From assembly GCA_035578155.1 (NCBI GenBank), contig JAPWDM010000013.1:8891527-8955526 (forward strand): a DNA stretch of 64,000 nt, in the 5' to 3' direction. The position numbers and the translations under genes were made by a program. The notes beneath the pieces were generated by a model, which saw only the letters and a program-made list of their open reading frames with translations, was not told where the DNA came from and did no database searches. This DNA comes from Brachynemurus nebulosus (lineage: Eukaryota; Arthropoda; Insecta; Neuroptera; Myrmeleontidae). Positions 47,715 through 60,291 of this stretch are shown here, piece by piece; position 1 is the stretch's first letter; the number at the start of each line of letters is the position of its first letter.

Positions 47715-48280
47715 TAACTACAGGTTTAGCAAATCTTCGAATTCAGTTTGGCATTAAAAAATTTCCAATTATTGCGGAAATATTTTTAGATTGTAGGTAC
47801 AACCACAAATTTTTTAAATTAAAGGTAGACTGCAAGCGTATAGCCCTCCTTCCCATGACTCCTTCGATGACTAGCCGTTTCTGGGAAAAATTTAGGAAAT
47901 TATAAACATTCAAGCCCTGAGAAATATCAACTCCAGCCGTCTTCACCCGAGACCACCATAGTTACAGATCAGTATCCTAGCCACTGTCAAAGCAATATCA
48001 AAATCTTTTTTTAAATAACCAGAGTTCTCTCTAAAACAAATGAATGTATTGACAATTTTATTGAAGAGTGAGTACGGTGAGTTATTTCCAGTTAAACTAC
48101 TAATGTTATACAAATTTTTCTGGCCTTGGAAACTGCAATTTCTTCAAATCAATAGCTTTTTTGAGTCCATATGGTACATTTTTGCAGGACCGTGGAAAAA
48201 AATGACGGGCTTCGGTAAAATACAAAATAATTTTCAAAAAATTTTCCCCAAAAATACAGTTGACGAGCAAAAAAAAAATT

Positions 48281-48708
48281 TTTTATTACTCATGCGGGAG
48301 AAGTACTAACTTGGCGCACACATTTCTGTATTCAAAATAGCTGTTTGCCCACTGTACTCTTCCCGCATACTTTTTTGCGTGTGGAAAGTAACTTTTCACA
48401 CGCAAATTGACAATAAAACACGCAAAGCCGCCTCTTAATTTTTCATTTAATAAATGTTTCATAATTATTTCTATAGAAACCACCAACAACACTTAAAAAT
48501 ATTCTAAAAAGTAATAAAAATGTCAAAAATAGTGATAATAATAGAAAAAAAGTATGTGAAATTCGTAATAAAAAATAGTATGTGCAACTCGTGCGGGATT
48601 GTCGATAGCCCCACTCAAGCGAATGAGCGCACTCACTACGTTCGTGCGCTCAACTTCGCTTTCGTGGGCAATCGACAATTTCCCGCACTTATTGCACAAT
48701 ATACTATT
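48281..48708 (+). mobile_element. hairpin-rich MITE-like element, uninterrupted copy
   Basis: This 428-bp copy is the empty-site reference for the split copy at 36609/44213. It folds into at least three hairpins: an outer TGCGGGA...TCCCGCA, the TGCGTGTGGAAAGT palindrome with one mismatch in this copy, and the right-hand GTGCGGGATTGTCGA hairpin. It also differs from the split copy by a short deletion around the repeated ACACGCAA words. No ORF of note. The superfamily is unknown. Confidence 0.8.
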
Positions 48709-49542
48709 TCATATTTCACTAAAAAAACATTACTGTATAACTAATTGTAAAATAATTTCATCTTCATTTTCTCCAAATTTGAATCGAAAATCATACAGTA
48801 AAGTTAGGTGCTTTCACGGTAGACTTATTCATATCAAACGATATAAAAATTTTTTCCTCACAATATTTATTAGTTTATACAAAACCCCTTGTCGCACAAC
48901 TACCAATAAATTGTATTAATTCGAAAAGGGACGCATCGAGTACTCGACCCCTTATTGGATAGTGTGAAATTGTTAATTTGTTTTTATTACATAATATCGT
49001 AATTAAATTAGTTGTCCAAATAAATTGGATTTATCGTGGTTGTATAATCATTTTGCTTACCATATTCTCGTATACTAAAGCAGTTTCATCAATTTCAATA
49101 TTGTGTTCATATTGTTTACTTATTTTGATATCTTTTGAATCATTTCGATGCTGCTCCAAAATTGCTTATTACATTTAGTGAATAGAGAAAATTTTCAGTA
49201 ATTTCTAATAAGCGATTTTGAGCGAAAATTGAGTAATTTAGAAGAAAATTTGAGATTAAATGATTATGATGATGGTTTTTGTTAACTGCAAATAGAGTTA
49301 CAAACTTTTATTATAGTTTTAAATAATTAACATTTAAAAGATTATTTTGTTATACTCTGATTTTAATAAAACGTTAATACGTATTTTTTTTTTTTTAAAT
49401 CGAAAAGAAAGTTTATTTATGCATCAAAAATGTAACACATTAAAACTTTTTCATTAGTAACTGCAGCTAATATTATCGATTAAAATTTTAAGAATTGCTT
49501 ATAAATATTTTGTTTTATAATAAATTATTTAATACACCTTAA

Positions 49543-50154
49543 CGGGGCTCACCAGTCCAGAAATTTTAAAAAATCTCTTTTTTTGCATTTTCTTATAGCT
49601 ATACTTATCAGAAATCACTTTAAACGCGTTTTTCTCGAAATGACTTTTTTCGACACCTGTGTCAAGATTACTCTAAATCTATTCATCCAAATTAGCTCTG
49701 ATTTGGACAGAATATCTACAACATATTTCGCTATTGGCTAAACCACAATCAGATTTTTTTTGGATAAAATATGGCCATTTTATGACCATTTTAATCCCCA
49801 ATAAAATGGTAAAATTTCGGAACTTTTTTTTAAACTGCCACCTTTTTGTTTCTATACATGCAACATTGCCAATTCTGGTTCCGCCAATAACCATACTCAA
49901 ATAAATTAAAAAGTTTTTTACTTTTTTTTCAGATGCTCCTGAGCTTCAAAACCTTGTTACAAGTGGAAGCACCTTTTTTTAGACACTTAACTATATACTT
50001 AACTATAGGTCAAAGGGAAAAAAATTTTTTGTAATCTTGAATAGTTATAATAAAAGAACTAATATCATTTGTTATTTGTTTTCATTGTCCATTTTATCTA
50101 AAAAAAAATTATGAAAATATCTGTTTTTTTCGATCTCTGGACTGGTGAGCCTCC
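49543..50154. mobile_element. 612-bp TIR element with TTAA flanks
   Basis: The ends are GGGGCTCACCAGTCCAGA and its near complement TCTGGACTGGTGAGCCTCC, bounded by TTAA at 49539-49542 and 50155-50158. TTAA targeting suggests a piggyBac-like or similar MITE. No transposase ORF. Confidence 0.7.
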
Positions 50155-50158
50155 TTAA

Positions 50159-51597
50159 TAACACTTTCAGTCCCATGGCTTCGGCATCCGAAACCAAACA
50201 AAACATCTCCAGAGGCCGCATTGGTTACCCATTATGTGTGCGATGTTTATCATCATTCATCACACGGATGTGTTCCTACTCACACAAATACATACCAACA
50301 CACACTACTCTTTTGGTTTCCATGTATAAAAAATTTTAATATAAACAAAAAATACATAAAAAATATAATTTATATTTTTAAATAAAATTGATTTGTATGT
50401 CAGTGTATATGTAGTATGTACGTATCACGTACGTATGTTTACAGTTTTACACATACATGTTGAACTGTGTTGAAACTGTGTTTGAATCATTTTATTTTAA
50501 GTATTTGTTTATATAAAGTTTTTTTTTTAAATATTACCGGCTTCCGGGGAAGTTTACTATGAAAGTGCTCGGGCCTCATAGTGATAATATTATGAATCCT
50601 ATTCATGTTTGTTCAAAAGCTATGCTAAAAATAATTAATCCAAAAAAAATTATTTGAAATATTAAAAACTCAATTATTTATCTATTCAGAAATTGCTTTA
50701 AAATCACAGTTAGATTACGGTTTCTGTATCAAAAAAGTAAACTAAATTGTTTAATACAAAACAGGGGAAAAAAACCCTCAATAAAATTTTTGGATAATAC
50801 GAAAAAAAGTCTTTGTACAGTTTTAACTGTGCAACCCACATGTTTTAATTCACTACAATATAATCGACAAAGAAAAATCTAATAAGTAAAATATATTCTT
50901 ATAAACATTTACCCCCGTTTGCCGTACACCCCCCTCCCTAATCCACCAACTTGCTACCAGCTATGTTATAATACCAGTATCATACGGTAAAGTTTTGAAA
51001 CCCTTAAGAAACTTAACTGTTCATACGTCAATGATTTGATTGAATGTCTACGTAACGTATGCATGTGAAAAGTCGTTGTTGCCAATGTTTGAATATATTG
51101 TACATATCCTCTCCGAGTCCTACAACAACTCCTGGTGCTCCTCCGGTGAAGGTATAGCTAGGCTGGCTACCTACCTATATATGCCTCGTTCGTACCCTAA
51201 CAGCCTATACAGTCTATGTTCATTGTACCGTATATATACCGTGCGGTATACCGTCGTATACCGAATTACAATATTCATTCTGCTAAAGGTGGTATCAACA
51301 AACTCCACCCTAACTTGAATTTAACTCCCTGCAGCTATCAAAATCCAATTAATCTATCCTTAGTAAACTAATAATATAGAACTACTAACGTAGCCAAACT
51401 GAATATCGGCTAGATTATGTATGTATCAAATTTAAACAATATATGGGGTGATTTAAAACAATTTGTTTTGTGTGTCCAAAATATTGTGTGTATTTTGATG
51501 GTCATTACCAAATCTAGCAAAACAAGTTTAATAATGATCATGTTAAGGGGGTCTTCTAATCGGTGTCCGGACAATCGCCCCCACTAGTGATGAGCAA
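50159..51597. other. spacer, nothing identified
   Basis: GTACGTAT-rich words near 50400 and GTATA-rich words near 51230. No coding or RNA gene supported. Confidence 0.4.
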
Positions 51598-51680
51598 ATG
51601 CAAGACCAAGACCAAGACTTGGCAGTCTTGGTCTTGGTCTTGGTCTTGCAAAATGCAGTCTTGGACTTGGTCCTTAAAGG
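51598..51680. repeat. CAAGAC/GTCTTG hexamer array, inverted
   Basis: Three CAAGAC-type units are followed by four GTCTTG units. The block folds into a hexamer-repeat hairpin of about 25 bp (GCAAGACCAAGACC against GGTCTTGGTCTTGC). Confidence 0.85.
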
Positions 51681-51684
51681 AAGT

Positions 51685-52695
51685 CGAGTGCTTAAAGTTT
51701 CAGTTTAGCTGAACGATAAGTGAACATATGAATACTACGTGTGTTTAAAATGCAGACAAAAGTCTGTCATACGTAGTAGTGTTTCACAAGCACTCGATAA
51801 TATTTGAAATTGAAAAATTGTAACTGCTTCTCGCATTATAGAGAGTACATACACATAAGTGGTTGAATGTTGTCTGTATCGGACGCCTGTTGAGCAAAGG
51901 ACCGGTGGTGCAATGGATAGCACACCTGGCTAGTTACCAGGAGATCCTGGGTTCGATTCCCGGCCGATCCGGATAATTTTTTCAATCACTTTGTGATTTT
52001 AATTTAAATATCCGTATTCCCCACCATAAAGTAGTGGTTCCCAAACTTTTTGGCTCGCGACCGCTTTTCGCACTTAAAAATTTAAAAAAAATTCCAAATG
52101 TCTAAAAATATGTAAGAAGTGTGTACAAATGCACAGAAAATGAGCATGCTATCTGTGGCAAATTGTTTCTGCAACCGCCCAAATACTTTTCGCGACCGCC
52201 ACTTTGAGAATGCTTACCATAAAATAATATGTATTAAAAGTGTATGTCAAATTCAAAGTCGATTGGATAAAAAGAACTCGAAGTATCATGTTGACCAGCT
52301 TGAAAATTGTAGTAATTCCAAGAAAAATGCATTTAAAGTTTTGACGTATAATATCTGATACCGGGGACCTACCGTATTAAAATGGTTGTAACTTTATAAA
52401 TTTTCAAAATTTTTAAATTTCCTTTTAAGGACATATTTTTAAAGGTCTATCTATATACTTTCAATTAAAAATCACAAAGTGATTGACAAAATTATCCGGA
52501 TCGGCTTTATGATTTTTAATTTACATGTGGTTTTTGGTCATACTATACCAAAGAAATCGAGTGCTTAAAAGTTTCAGTTTAGCTGAACGATAAGTGAACA
52601 TATGAATACTGCGTGTGTTGAAATGCAAACAAAAGTTTGTCATACGTAGTAATGTCTCACAAGCACTCGATAATATTTGAAATTAAAAAGTCTAT
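51685..52695 (+). mobile_element. SINE locus: tRNA-like head between two hairpin modules
   Basis: A module starting CGAGTGCTTAAA and ending AAGCACTCGATAATATTTGA occurs at 51688-51806 and again at 52558-52684. Between them lies a tRNA-like head (51899-51970; GGACCGG/CCGATCC acceptor with one mismatch, CCTGG-CTAGTTA-CCAGG anticodon arm, GGTTCGATTCC B-box) with the body GGATAATTTTTTCAATCACT. A second body copy lies inverted at 52467-52507 and abuts a plus-strand copy at 52508-52545. Confidence 0.7.
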
Positions 52696-52763
52696 ACTTT
52701 CAGAAAATGAAAAAAAATTTAATTTTAAAAACTCTAGCCTAAAATATTGCCTTAACTTAGGTA

Positions 52764-53550
52764 CACGGAGAGAAAAATCCTATAATTTTTGTAGAGAAAA
52801 TTTCAGAAAAATTACCATGCTCCCCTATAATCCGTGCGCGATCGACGACCAAAATAAAAAATATGTGCTAGCATGGTAAAATTTAATGTGGTGCTAACAC
52901 AACTTTTATCACACTCTTATGCATGTATATTATAGTTTAATTCTTGTTGTCGTACTCTTTCATTTGCGCATCTGACTCGCGACCTTATATTGGTTGCACT
53001 GTACCTGTAAAAACATGTATACAAAAATGATGGCCAACAATATAATTCTAATACTTATACTAAAGATAGGTAAATAACAAAAAGATGAATTAAACGATGA
53101 CATCATCCTAAGAGAGTGTAAAAGCAACTGACTACTAGCTGCATCAAGGTGCGTGGTGCGAGCTGTCTGACAAAGTTTCTTCCACAGTCGACACCTATGG
53201 TTCGCATGTAACCCATGTAACTCGCTGATTGACGTACATTTCATTACAGCGATCCCAACACAACCAACCTTCTTTCTGCTTTTTTTCTTTCTATTATTAG
53301 CATGTTAGCATGGTAATTTTTTTAATAAACACAATTAAAAATTATTTTTTTGTCGGTAATGGAACTTTTTACTGTGCTGTTTTACAAATTTTACGGAGAT
53401 AATATTACGAAAAGAACATTCCATCCTTTAAATTTTTTATGATTAATTATAATCTTTATATTTTTACCTTACAGAATTTAATATGTTCGCCTTTTATACG
53501 TCGATTGTAGTGCTGAGCACAGTAATTTTTATAGGAATTTTCTCTCCGTG
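52764..53550. mobile_element. 787-bp TA-flanked TIR element, CACGGAGAGAAAA ends
   Basis: CACGGAGAGAAAAATCCTAT at the left is complementary to the block ending TTTTCTCTCCGTG at the right, with TA on each outer side (52762-52763 and 53551-53552). TA duplication suggests a Tc1/mariner-type MITE. Minus-strand frame 52960-53244 shows no recognisable domain. Confidence 0.75.
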
Positions 53551-54092
53551 TAGCAATGAACAAAACAGAGATTTTTGTAACTTTTTCAATACAATTAGTT
53601 GCACATTTTCATTTAATTTGTAGAACACCCTATATGTAGAAGTATAATATTAACTTACGACAACTCGTAAGTAGTTTATACATCCAATAGTATATACTCA
53701 AGTTGGTATACACTAATAAAATTTAATAGAACCGCTACTAATACTGCGTCGCTCACGATCTCTAGCTGGTGAGAAGCAAATCATATTCCATATGTAATTT
53801 GTATAATGATTGTTTGATTTTCTTACACATCAAAACACCGACCAACTATACATACATACTCGGCCAATGGGAGGAAATATTATTAAATTTATTATCACAA
53901 TTTTCAACACCTCGACCAGAGTTTACAAAATCCTACACTATGGTAACGCTTTGTGCCTTTCAAGACACTATATATTATTACTAACCAATTATATAAATTA
54001 TATTTCAATAAAATTGCTCATATCTGTCCGTTTCGATAAATATAAGATATTAAAGTTTAGAAAATTAAAACGTTTGTTAAAAAATTTGCCTG

Positions 54093-54952
54093 CACAGTGA
54101 AAAAATTTGTGTAAAAATTGACACATTTCACATGTCCACTCAATTTTTTGTGTTATTTTAACACAAAGCATATGTGTCAAATCTTTACACAAGATTTGCG
54201 TCAATGATTTAACACACAAAAGGACATACATTTTGTGTTAATTTTACACAATTACTTAGTTATAATTTTACCACAATGATGTGTAAAATTAACTGATTTA
54301 GAATGTAGAAGTTTACTTAGTAAATGTGTTGGTATATTATTTTTTTAAGTTAGTATTTTTTTAATTTATTTATTATATAAATGAAAGGAAATAGTAAAAA
54401 ATAATTTTTCAGTACTTAAACTTTTTTATTTAATATTTCTACAGTTGTGTTCTGATGAAAATAATGTTGAAGTAATACCCAAAAATTGTGAAGATCGTTG
54501 TCAAACTGAACGTGGAAGGCAAAATGAAACGACTACTCTTCCTTCTTTACCTGATCTTCTTTGCCCTTTGAATGTGCTCTGGAACGCCGAATATACAATA
54601 ATTTTTTAATAAATTGAAGTAAATTCTGCAAACAAAAAAAAATGTAATCTATTATATTTTTAATTAACTTACCAATATTTAATCTCTAAATAATTAAAAC
54701 CAATTTATAGGTGTTGTAAATACACAAATAAGTGTATTTATGACATTCTTTCGCATTTTACACAAACATTATGTTATTTGTGTGTTATTAAAAACAGATT
54801 AACATTTTAATTCTGTTAAATCAAAATTTTTGTTAATATTTTCATTTAACACAAACACGAAATGTTACATTAACACAGGGTTGGATTACTTATTTAACAC
54901 AAAAATTTTAACCACAAATTTTTTTACGCAGAACACAAATTTTTTTACTGTG
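54093..54952. mobile_element. 860-bp CACAGTG TIR element
   Basis: The ends are CACAGTGAAAAAATTTGTGT and ACACAAATTTTTTTACTGTG, complementary over 20 bp with one mismatch. Multiple ACACAAA/TTTGTGT words lie subterminally on both sides. The middle contains an exon-like tract at 54445-54609. Confidence 0.75.
54445..54609 (+). pseudogene. exon-like coding remnant inside the CACAGTG element
   Basis: After a pyrimidine-rich tract ending TTTCTACAG (a good splice acceptor), 54 codons stay open to a TAA at 54607. Base composition is clearly more balanced than the surrounding AT-rich DNA. The predicted peptide has four Cys, including CEDRC and a LPSLPDLLCPL stretch. I do not recognise a family. It may be a captured host exon or the last exon of a lost transposase. 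No upstream exon was found in the element. Confidence 0.35.
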
Positions 54953-54989
54953 TGTCATTCCCTTGAGCGCTCTAAAGGTCTTATTGGAT

Positions 54990-55330
54990 TTGTGTCCTCT
55001 GGCTCTTTTTATATAGGAAGAGGCGAAGTATCACTGACCACAAGAAGTATCAAAGGACTCGTCTGGTACACGGATGGGTCTAAGAAAGACTGGGGTACAG
55101 GGGCCAGAGTATTCGGTTCCAGAATTAGGCTTTCATTTCCTCTATAGATTCTAATGCCAGAATATTTCAGGTCGAGATTTTTGCTATTCTGGCCTGTGCA
55201 AAATATATACTGGGACTATCTGTAATAAGAGAATACATTAATGTTTTTTCGGATAGCCAAGCGTCTCTTAAGGTATTAAAAAGTGCCAGAACAACGTCCA
55301 AGCTATAGCAGGGGATTACCAGAGGATGTT
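54990..55330 (+). pseudogene. broken RNase H domain of a second non-LTR retrotransposon lineage
   Basis: VWYTDGSKKDWGTGARVFG (about 55062-55118) carries the first catalytic Asp of RNase HI in the DGS motif. A one-frame shift after the stop at 55145-55147 gives NARIFQVEIFAILACAKYI (second acidic residue, E) and INVFSDSQASLKVLKS (third, D in SDSQ) up to a stop at about 55309. This order is typical of RNase H domains at the end of I, R1 and LOA-type LINE ORF2 proteins, and of the stand-alone fragments common in insects. Downstream to about 55600, GC-richer sequence continues with several frame breaks. A GATACTCAGGACACCGGGG stretch near 55370 may be the GHxG region. The copy is dead: frameshift plus stops. 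The adjoining CACAGTG element ends 38 bp upstream. Confidence 0.85.
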
Positions 55331-55609
55331 GGATATTCTCACATCTCGATACTAAGTGATTCTTTTTTGATACTCAGGACACCGGGGTATTGGGGCCGAA
55401 ACCTATGCTGCAGATCTCCAACCAGAAAATAAACTATCGACATTTGGAGAGTAGTTACCTGACCACAAAGCTTTTCAGGGGGATCAAATGAAATACTTAG
55501 TTTCCATTATTAAGCACCTTTACTTCGCCTGAGCTTCATTCTTGTTTTAAGCGACACAAAGAGCTCAGGAAGGAGGCTTAGGTGTGGTAGACCCCTACGT
55601 GACTCTCAC

Positions 55610-56554
55610 CCACTCTTCACTCACTTTTTCATTCCAGGAATTTTCTAAAAAAAAAAGAGTTTTCATTGCATAATTGATTTTTATCAGTTCTAAACTAATA
55701 TTATTTTAAATTGTCGGTTTTAAACAAGAAGCAAAAATATATTAAAAAAAAAATAAGTTCATTTTTTTTCAGTTCTAGTTGAAAATTGAATAAAAATAAT
55801 TACATTTTCGTTTTAACGACTAGAAAATGCAAATTTTTTGCACTTGTTACTATCATTCATGTTATAAAATGAACTAGAAAAAAAATTACATACAATAGTT
55901 TGTTACATTCAAGTATTCTCATTTGATTTTTACAAATTACTTTAATAATCAGAAATCAGGACAACTTTTTGCAATTAGGACAGTTGGTCATAAGTAAATA
56001 AAAAAAAAATTTAACCTATATATGTATACATAAAATTGGTTTAATTCTATTTCTTTAAATTATGTTAGTACGGCGCAGTGTCATTTTTTACGTAAAAACA
56101 AGAATTTGATTCAAAAAATTAAGGGAAATAGTCTCTTAGATTTTATAAGATAGTGGTTATAAATAAATTCTCACCAATATCTTCTTTTAACCTAAAAGCT
56201 GAGCTTAAGTGAAATTATCGTTCTTAAAATACAGAAAGAATATTTTGAGATGCTACTAAGTTTTTGTTGTAACTTCAACAAAAACCTCCATATTTTTTGC
56301 TTGATTCGGTAATTTTCAAAATTAACGCTTGAGATGAGTTCCCACAAGTATCCCTTTCCAGTATCCCATTTATTTACTCTAGGTATACATTCACCTCCAA
56401 AGCCTTTCTTACCCCAAGTGACTTGTATAGAATGTCCCAACTTCAGCGCAATCTTCACTTTCAAACTTGTAGAAATTAATGCCTTTAACTCACTCAAAAA
56501 CAATTTTCTCTTTGTACTTTGATATATATGACCAAATCATTATATTAAGTCAAA
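55610..56554. other. AT-rich spacer
   Basis: Nothing identified. The 103-residue minus frame at 56192-56503 and its plus-strand shadow have no recognisable domain. Confidence 0.4.
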
Positions 56555-56690
56555 TACCTTACCAATTAGGCCACCGAAGCTCTCAAAGAGGATTAGTAGT
56601 CTAGTTGATAAGGCCCTTAACTATTTATCCAAAGATCCCGCGTTCGAATCGCAGCCGCTTCAATTTGATAATTTTTATTTAATATAAATT
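56555..56690 (+). mobile_element. SINE remnant with diverged tRNA-like head
   Basis: The head at 56590-56661 (TAGTCTAGTTGATAAGGC A-box region, CGTTCGAATCG B-box) is followed by CAATTTGATAATTTTTATT, matching the 47.6-kb body. Just upstream, 56559-56578 is a minus-strand piece of another head, again suggesting an inverted dimer. Confidence 0.65.
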
Positions 56691-57689
56691 TTCGTTTTTT
56701 TTTCCCGTTCAGAAAATCCATCAAAATTTCCGCACGTTATTGTAAAAGTTGGAAATTCTCACATTAGCTAATCATTTATATTTCTTAAACTGAATTTAAT
56801 TTAAAACCCAGTTAGTATTCAGTCAGACATACTACTTACATAGTACAAGTCACCCCAGCCATGGCATATATGCAGAGATAGTGAAACTAAAAACGATATG
56901 GGTTTTTCGAGATAACAAAAACAGACGGTTTGCCTGGTGGGGCGTTACCATCCACTGGATAATATCCATTGTATATTAGGAAGATTGATTACTCTACAAC
57001 GATATCTGACCTTATGTCACAAATTTTGCTACACGCAACTGTTATAGCAGCACATCTACATATTACAGATATCGTACTGTATATATAGATCGTATACAAG
57101 ATGTATTAGGCTGTATGGGTTACGTTAATATCTAATCTAGCGTCCACTATCAGCAAAATTAAGGAGGCATTTACCATTTATATGGATATTACATTATACA
57201 TAGAATTTTTGAAACGATTAAAACACAATCGACGATACAAAATTGTATTTTATAATTTCTGTTTTAATAACATGTTAGGTTCAAAACTGCTTTCAAACAC
57301 TCAAAAGAATTGAAGGAAAAGTTAAAAAGTTCTGTTCAGTCTGTTAGACTAATCTTCCTGTTGATTGACAAATTCCGTTTACAAAAGTTTACAAAAAATT
57401 CACCTTCTAAAAAACTGAACCAAAAATATTTTAAAGAAGCAAATCCATATTAAAAAAAAAAAGAAAAAAAGAAAAAAAAATCAGAATCAAAACACTCGTA
57501 ATACCAATTTCTATTTGCAAGGCATTATATTTTTCTCTTTTTGAATATTTCAGTTATGGTAGGAGTGCAGGATACTGAATTTTAACTGAGGGCTGAGGTG
57601 TAGTTGGATATGGAAAATATAACGGTCTCGAGTACAAACTACGTATAATTTAAGTACAGATTAACGAAAACTACGTATAACAAAGTACC

Positions 57690-58430
<741 letters not shown>

Positions 58431-58738
58431 TAAAACGGAACGAGGAAGTCTTACAACTGTGTTACCAACTCTCGTTTGTTTATAATTCAGATTCAGAGTA
58501 ACCAAACCATGACCAACCAGCAACACGTCGATTCTCTTTTACCCGTCAAAACATCGTGATAATACTCTTTTAAATTCAGTAGATTAAAATACAATTTATA
58601 TTACTATTAGAACTATAGATACCATATATTATCCTACAACTCTGCACACACATACACAAAATAATATGTCACAAGCAATCTACTGCATCATTGACTTTTC
58701 TTAAAACATTACAACAACCTCTACACCTCTCTCTTACT

Positions 58739-58764
58739 CTGTGTGTGTGTGTGTGTGTGTGTAT
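58739..58764 (+). repeat. (GT)n microsatellite
   Basis: About twelve GT units. GA-rich GAGTGGGAG words follow. Confidence 0.9.
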
Positions 58765-59257
58765 GCGAGTGGGAGAGTAAGAGTGGGAGTACGTGTGAGG
58801 TGGGCATACCAACAAATCACGCAATTAATTTTATTTGTACTTAAGAGGCTTCTGTTCGATAATAATTAACCAACCGAAATCCTGTATGACCAAAGTTGTA
58901 TTAAAGCAACACACACACGTAAATACATTAGATCTGATATATTGATAGACTCTAGTCAGGCTAGTCGCAGTCTTGTTTGTGTCCATAAAGTAAGTAAGAT
59001 TGATGTAATCGACTAGTCTAATATTTTATTACATAAGAACTTGATTAATTGAGGATTGGTACTGATTGAATCGAAGTTTGATCGGTTGTACAAGAGAAAA
59101 ATATTTGATGGTAGTGGAATTATCACGGCTTAAAATGTTTGACTTGGTTGAAGATTCGATTACAAAAAGTTTATCTTTTGATCAAGGTTTCGGTCAGCCT
59201 TCAAGTTCTGAAACAAATTTTCGGAATTAGTCCGCAGAACAATTCTTAGATCTATTA

Positions 59258-59718
59258 CGCCCGATTTAGATGAACGCTCTGCTCTCACTCCGATATCACT
59301 ACGTTCCCGATTCGATATAATCTTGTTGTGTTCACATTACAGTGCTGATATCATGTTGGTACCTATTCGTTCTTTATTCACATTATAATACTGCTCTGGG
59401 TACACTCCCAGTTCGGTCTCAGTTCGATACAAATATCTTTTCATAACAACTGAATGCAAGCGGAGTGGAGTGGAATCAAAAAAAGTGTTTACACTATAGG
59501 TACAAGCCATAACCAGTCTGATATCGCTCCGATAAAATATTACCTGAGTGGTATTGATATTGTAGTGACATTGGAGCGAGAGCCAACCGTGGCTGATATC
59601 GGACCGATATCAGAGCGATGATGTGAATACACTCATTGTTTATTGTGTAAGAATATTTTATCGAACCTGAAGCGGAGTGATATCGGAGTGAGAGCAGAGC
59701 GTTAATGTAAATCGAGCC
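59258..59718. mobile_element. Harbinger-like MITE with TTA duplication
   Basis: A 461-bp element flanked by TTA (59255-59257 and 59719-59721). The imperfect TIR of about 45 bp reads CGCCCGATTTAGATGAACGC from the left and GGCTCGATTTACATTAACGC from the right. Three-bp TTA/TAA duplications with such ends fit PIF/Harbinger. GATATCGGA/TCCGATATC motifs recur inside. No transposase. Confidence 0.75.
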
Positions 59719-60291
59719 TTATTCTATAATCTTCAACTAACTGCAAATTAAATTATCAGGTTATTCGGCATGGCTTCCACTTCTTCTTCAAACAAATTTC
59801 CCTCAAAATGTTTTCTCTCAATATCTCTCAAATTCGGTCAGGAAATGTGATTTAATTTCTGCAGGTAATTTTTCTGTCTGAAAATAACAATATCGAAAAA
59901 TCTATGAGCAGCTTTAAATTTCAGGTTACTAACATCAAAATTACCTATGGTTTTTGGTGTTTTTAAAAAATTTGGTAAAATTTGTGATGAGGTCATCAAA
60001 TTCAATTAATAGCTACAAAAATGAAATAAATTAGATCCGTTGATGAATTTTGAGTAATTTGCGTGCGAAATTTTAATTTTTTCTGTAAGAATCTGCATGT
60101 TACTCGTTCAGAAAATGTGACTTATTTTCAGGATGGATGTGATTTCTGTTAGGCTAACCGATTGCAATTTTTTAAGAAAACGCCCATCAGAGTGCATAAT
60201 GAAAACGAAAAATAAGAAAAAGTAAAAAGTTGGAACATTAATTTGCGGCAAATTTAGTTTTTGACTGTTTTTTAAGCGTTTTATCATCACA

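Noticed and set aside
53769..54100. overlapping frames of 71 and 96 residues before the CACAGTG element
   Set aside because: No recognisable domain, and the downstream part is AT-rich.
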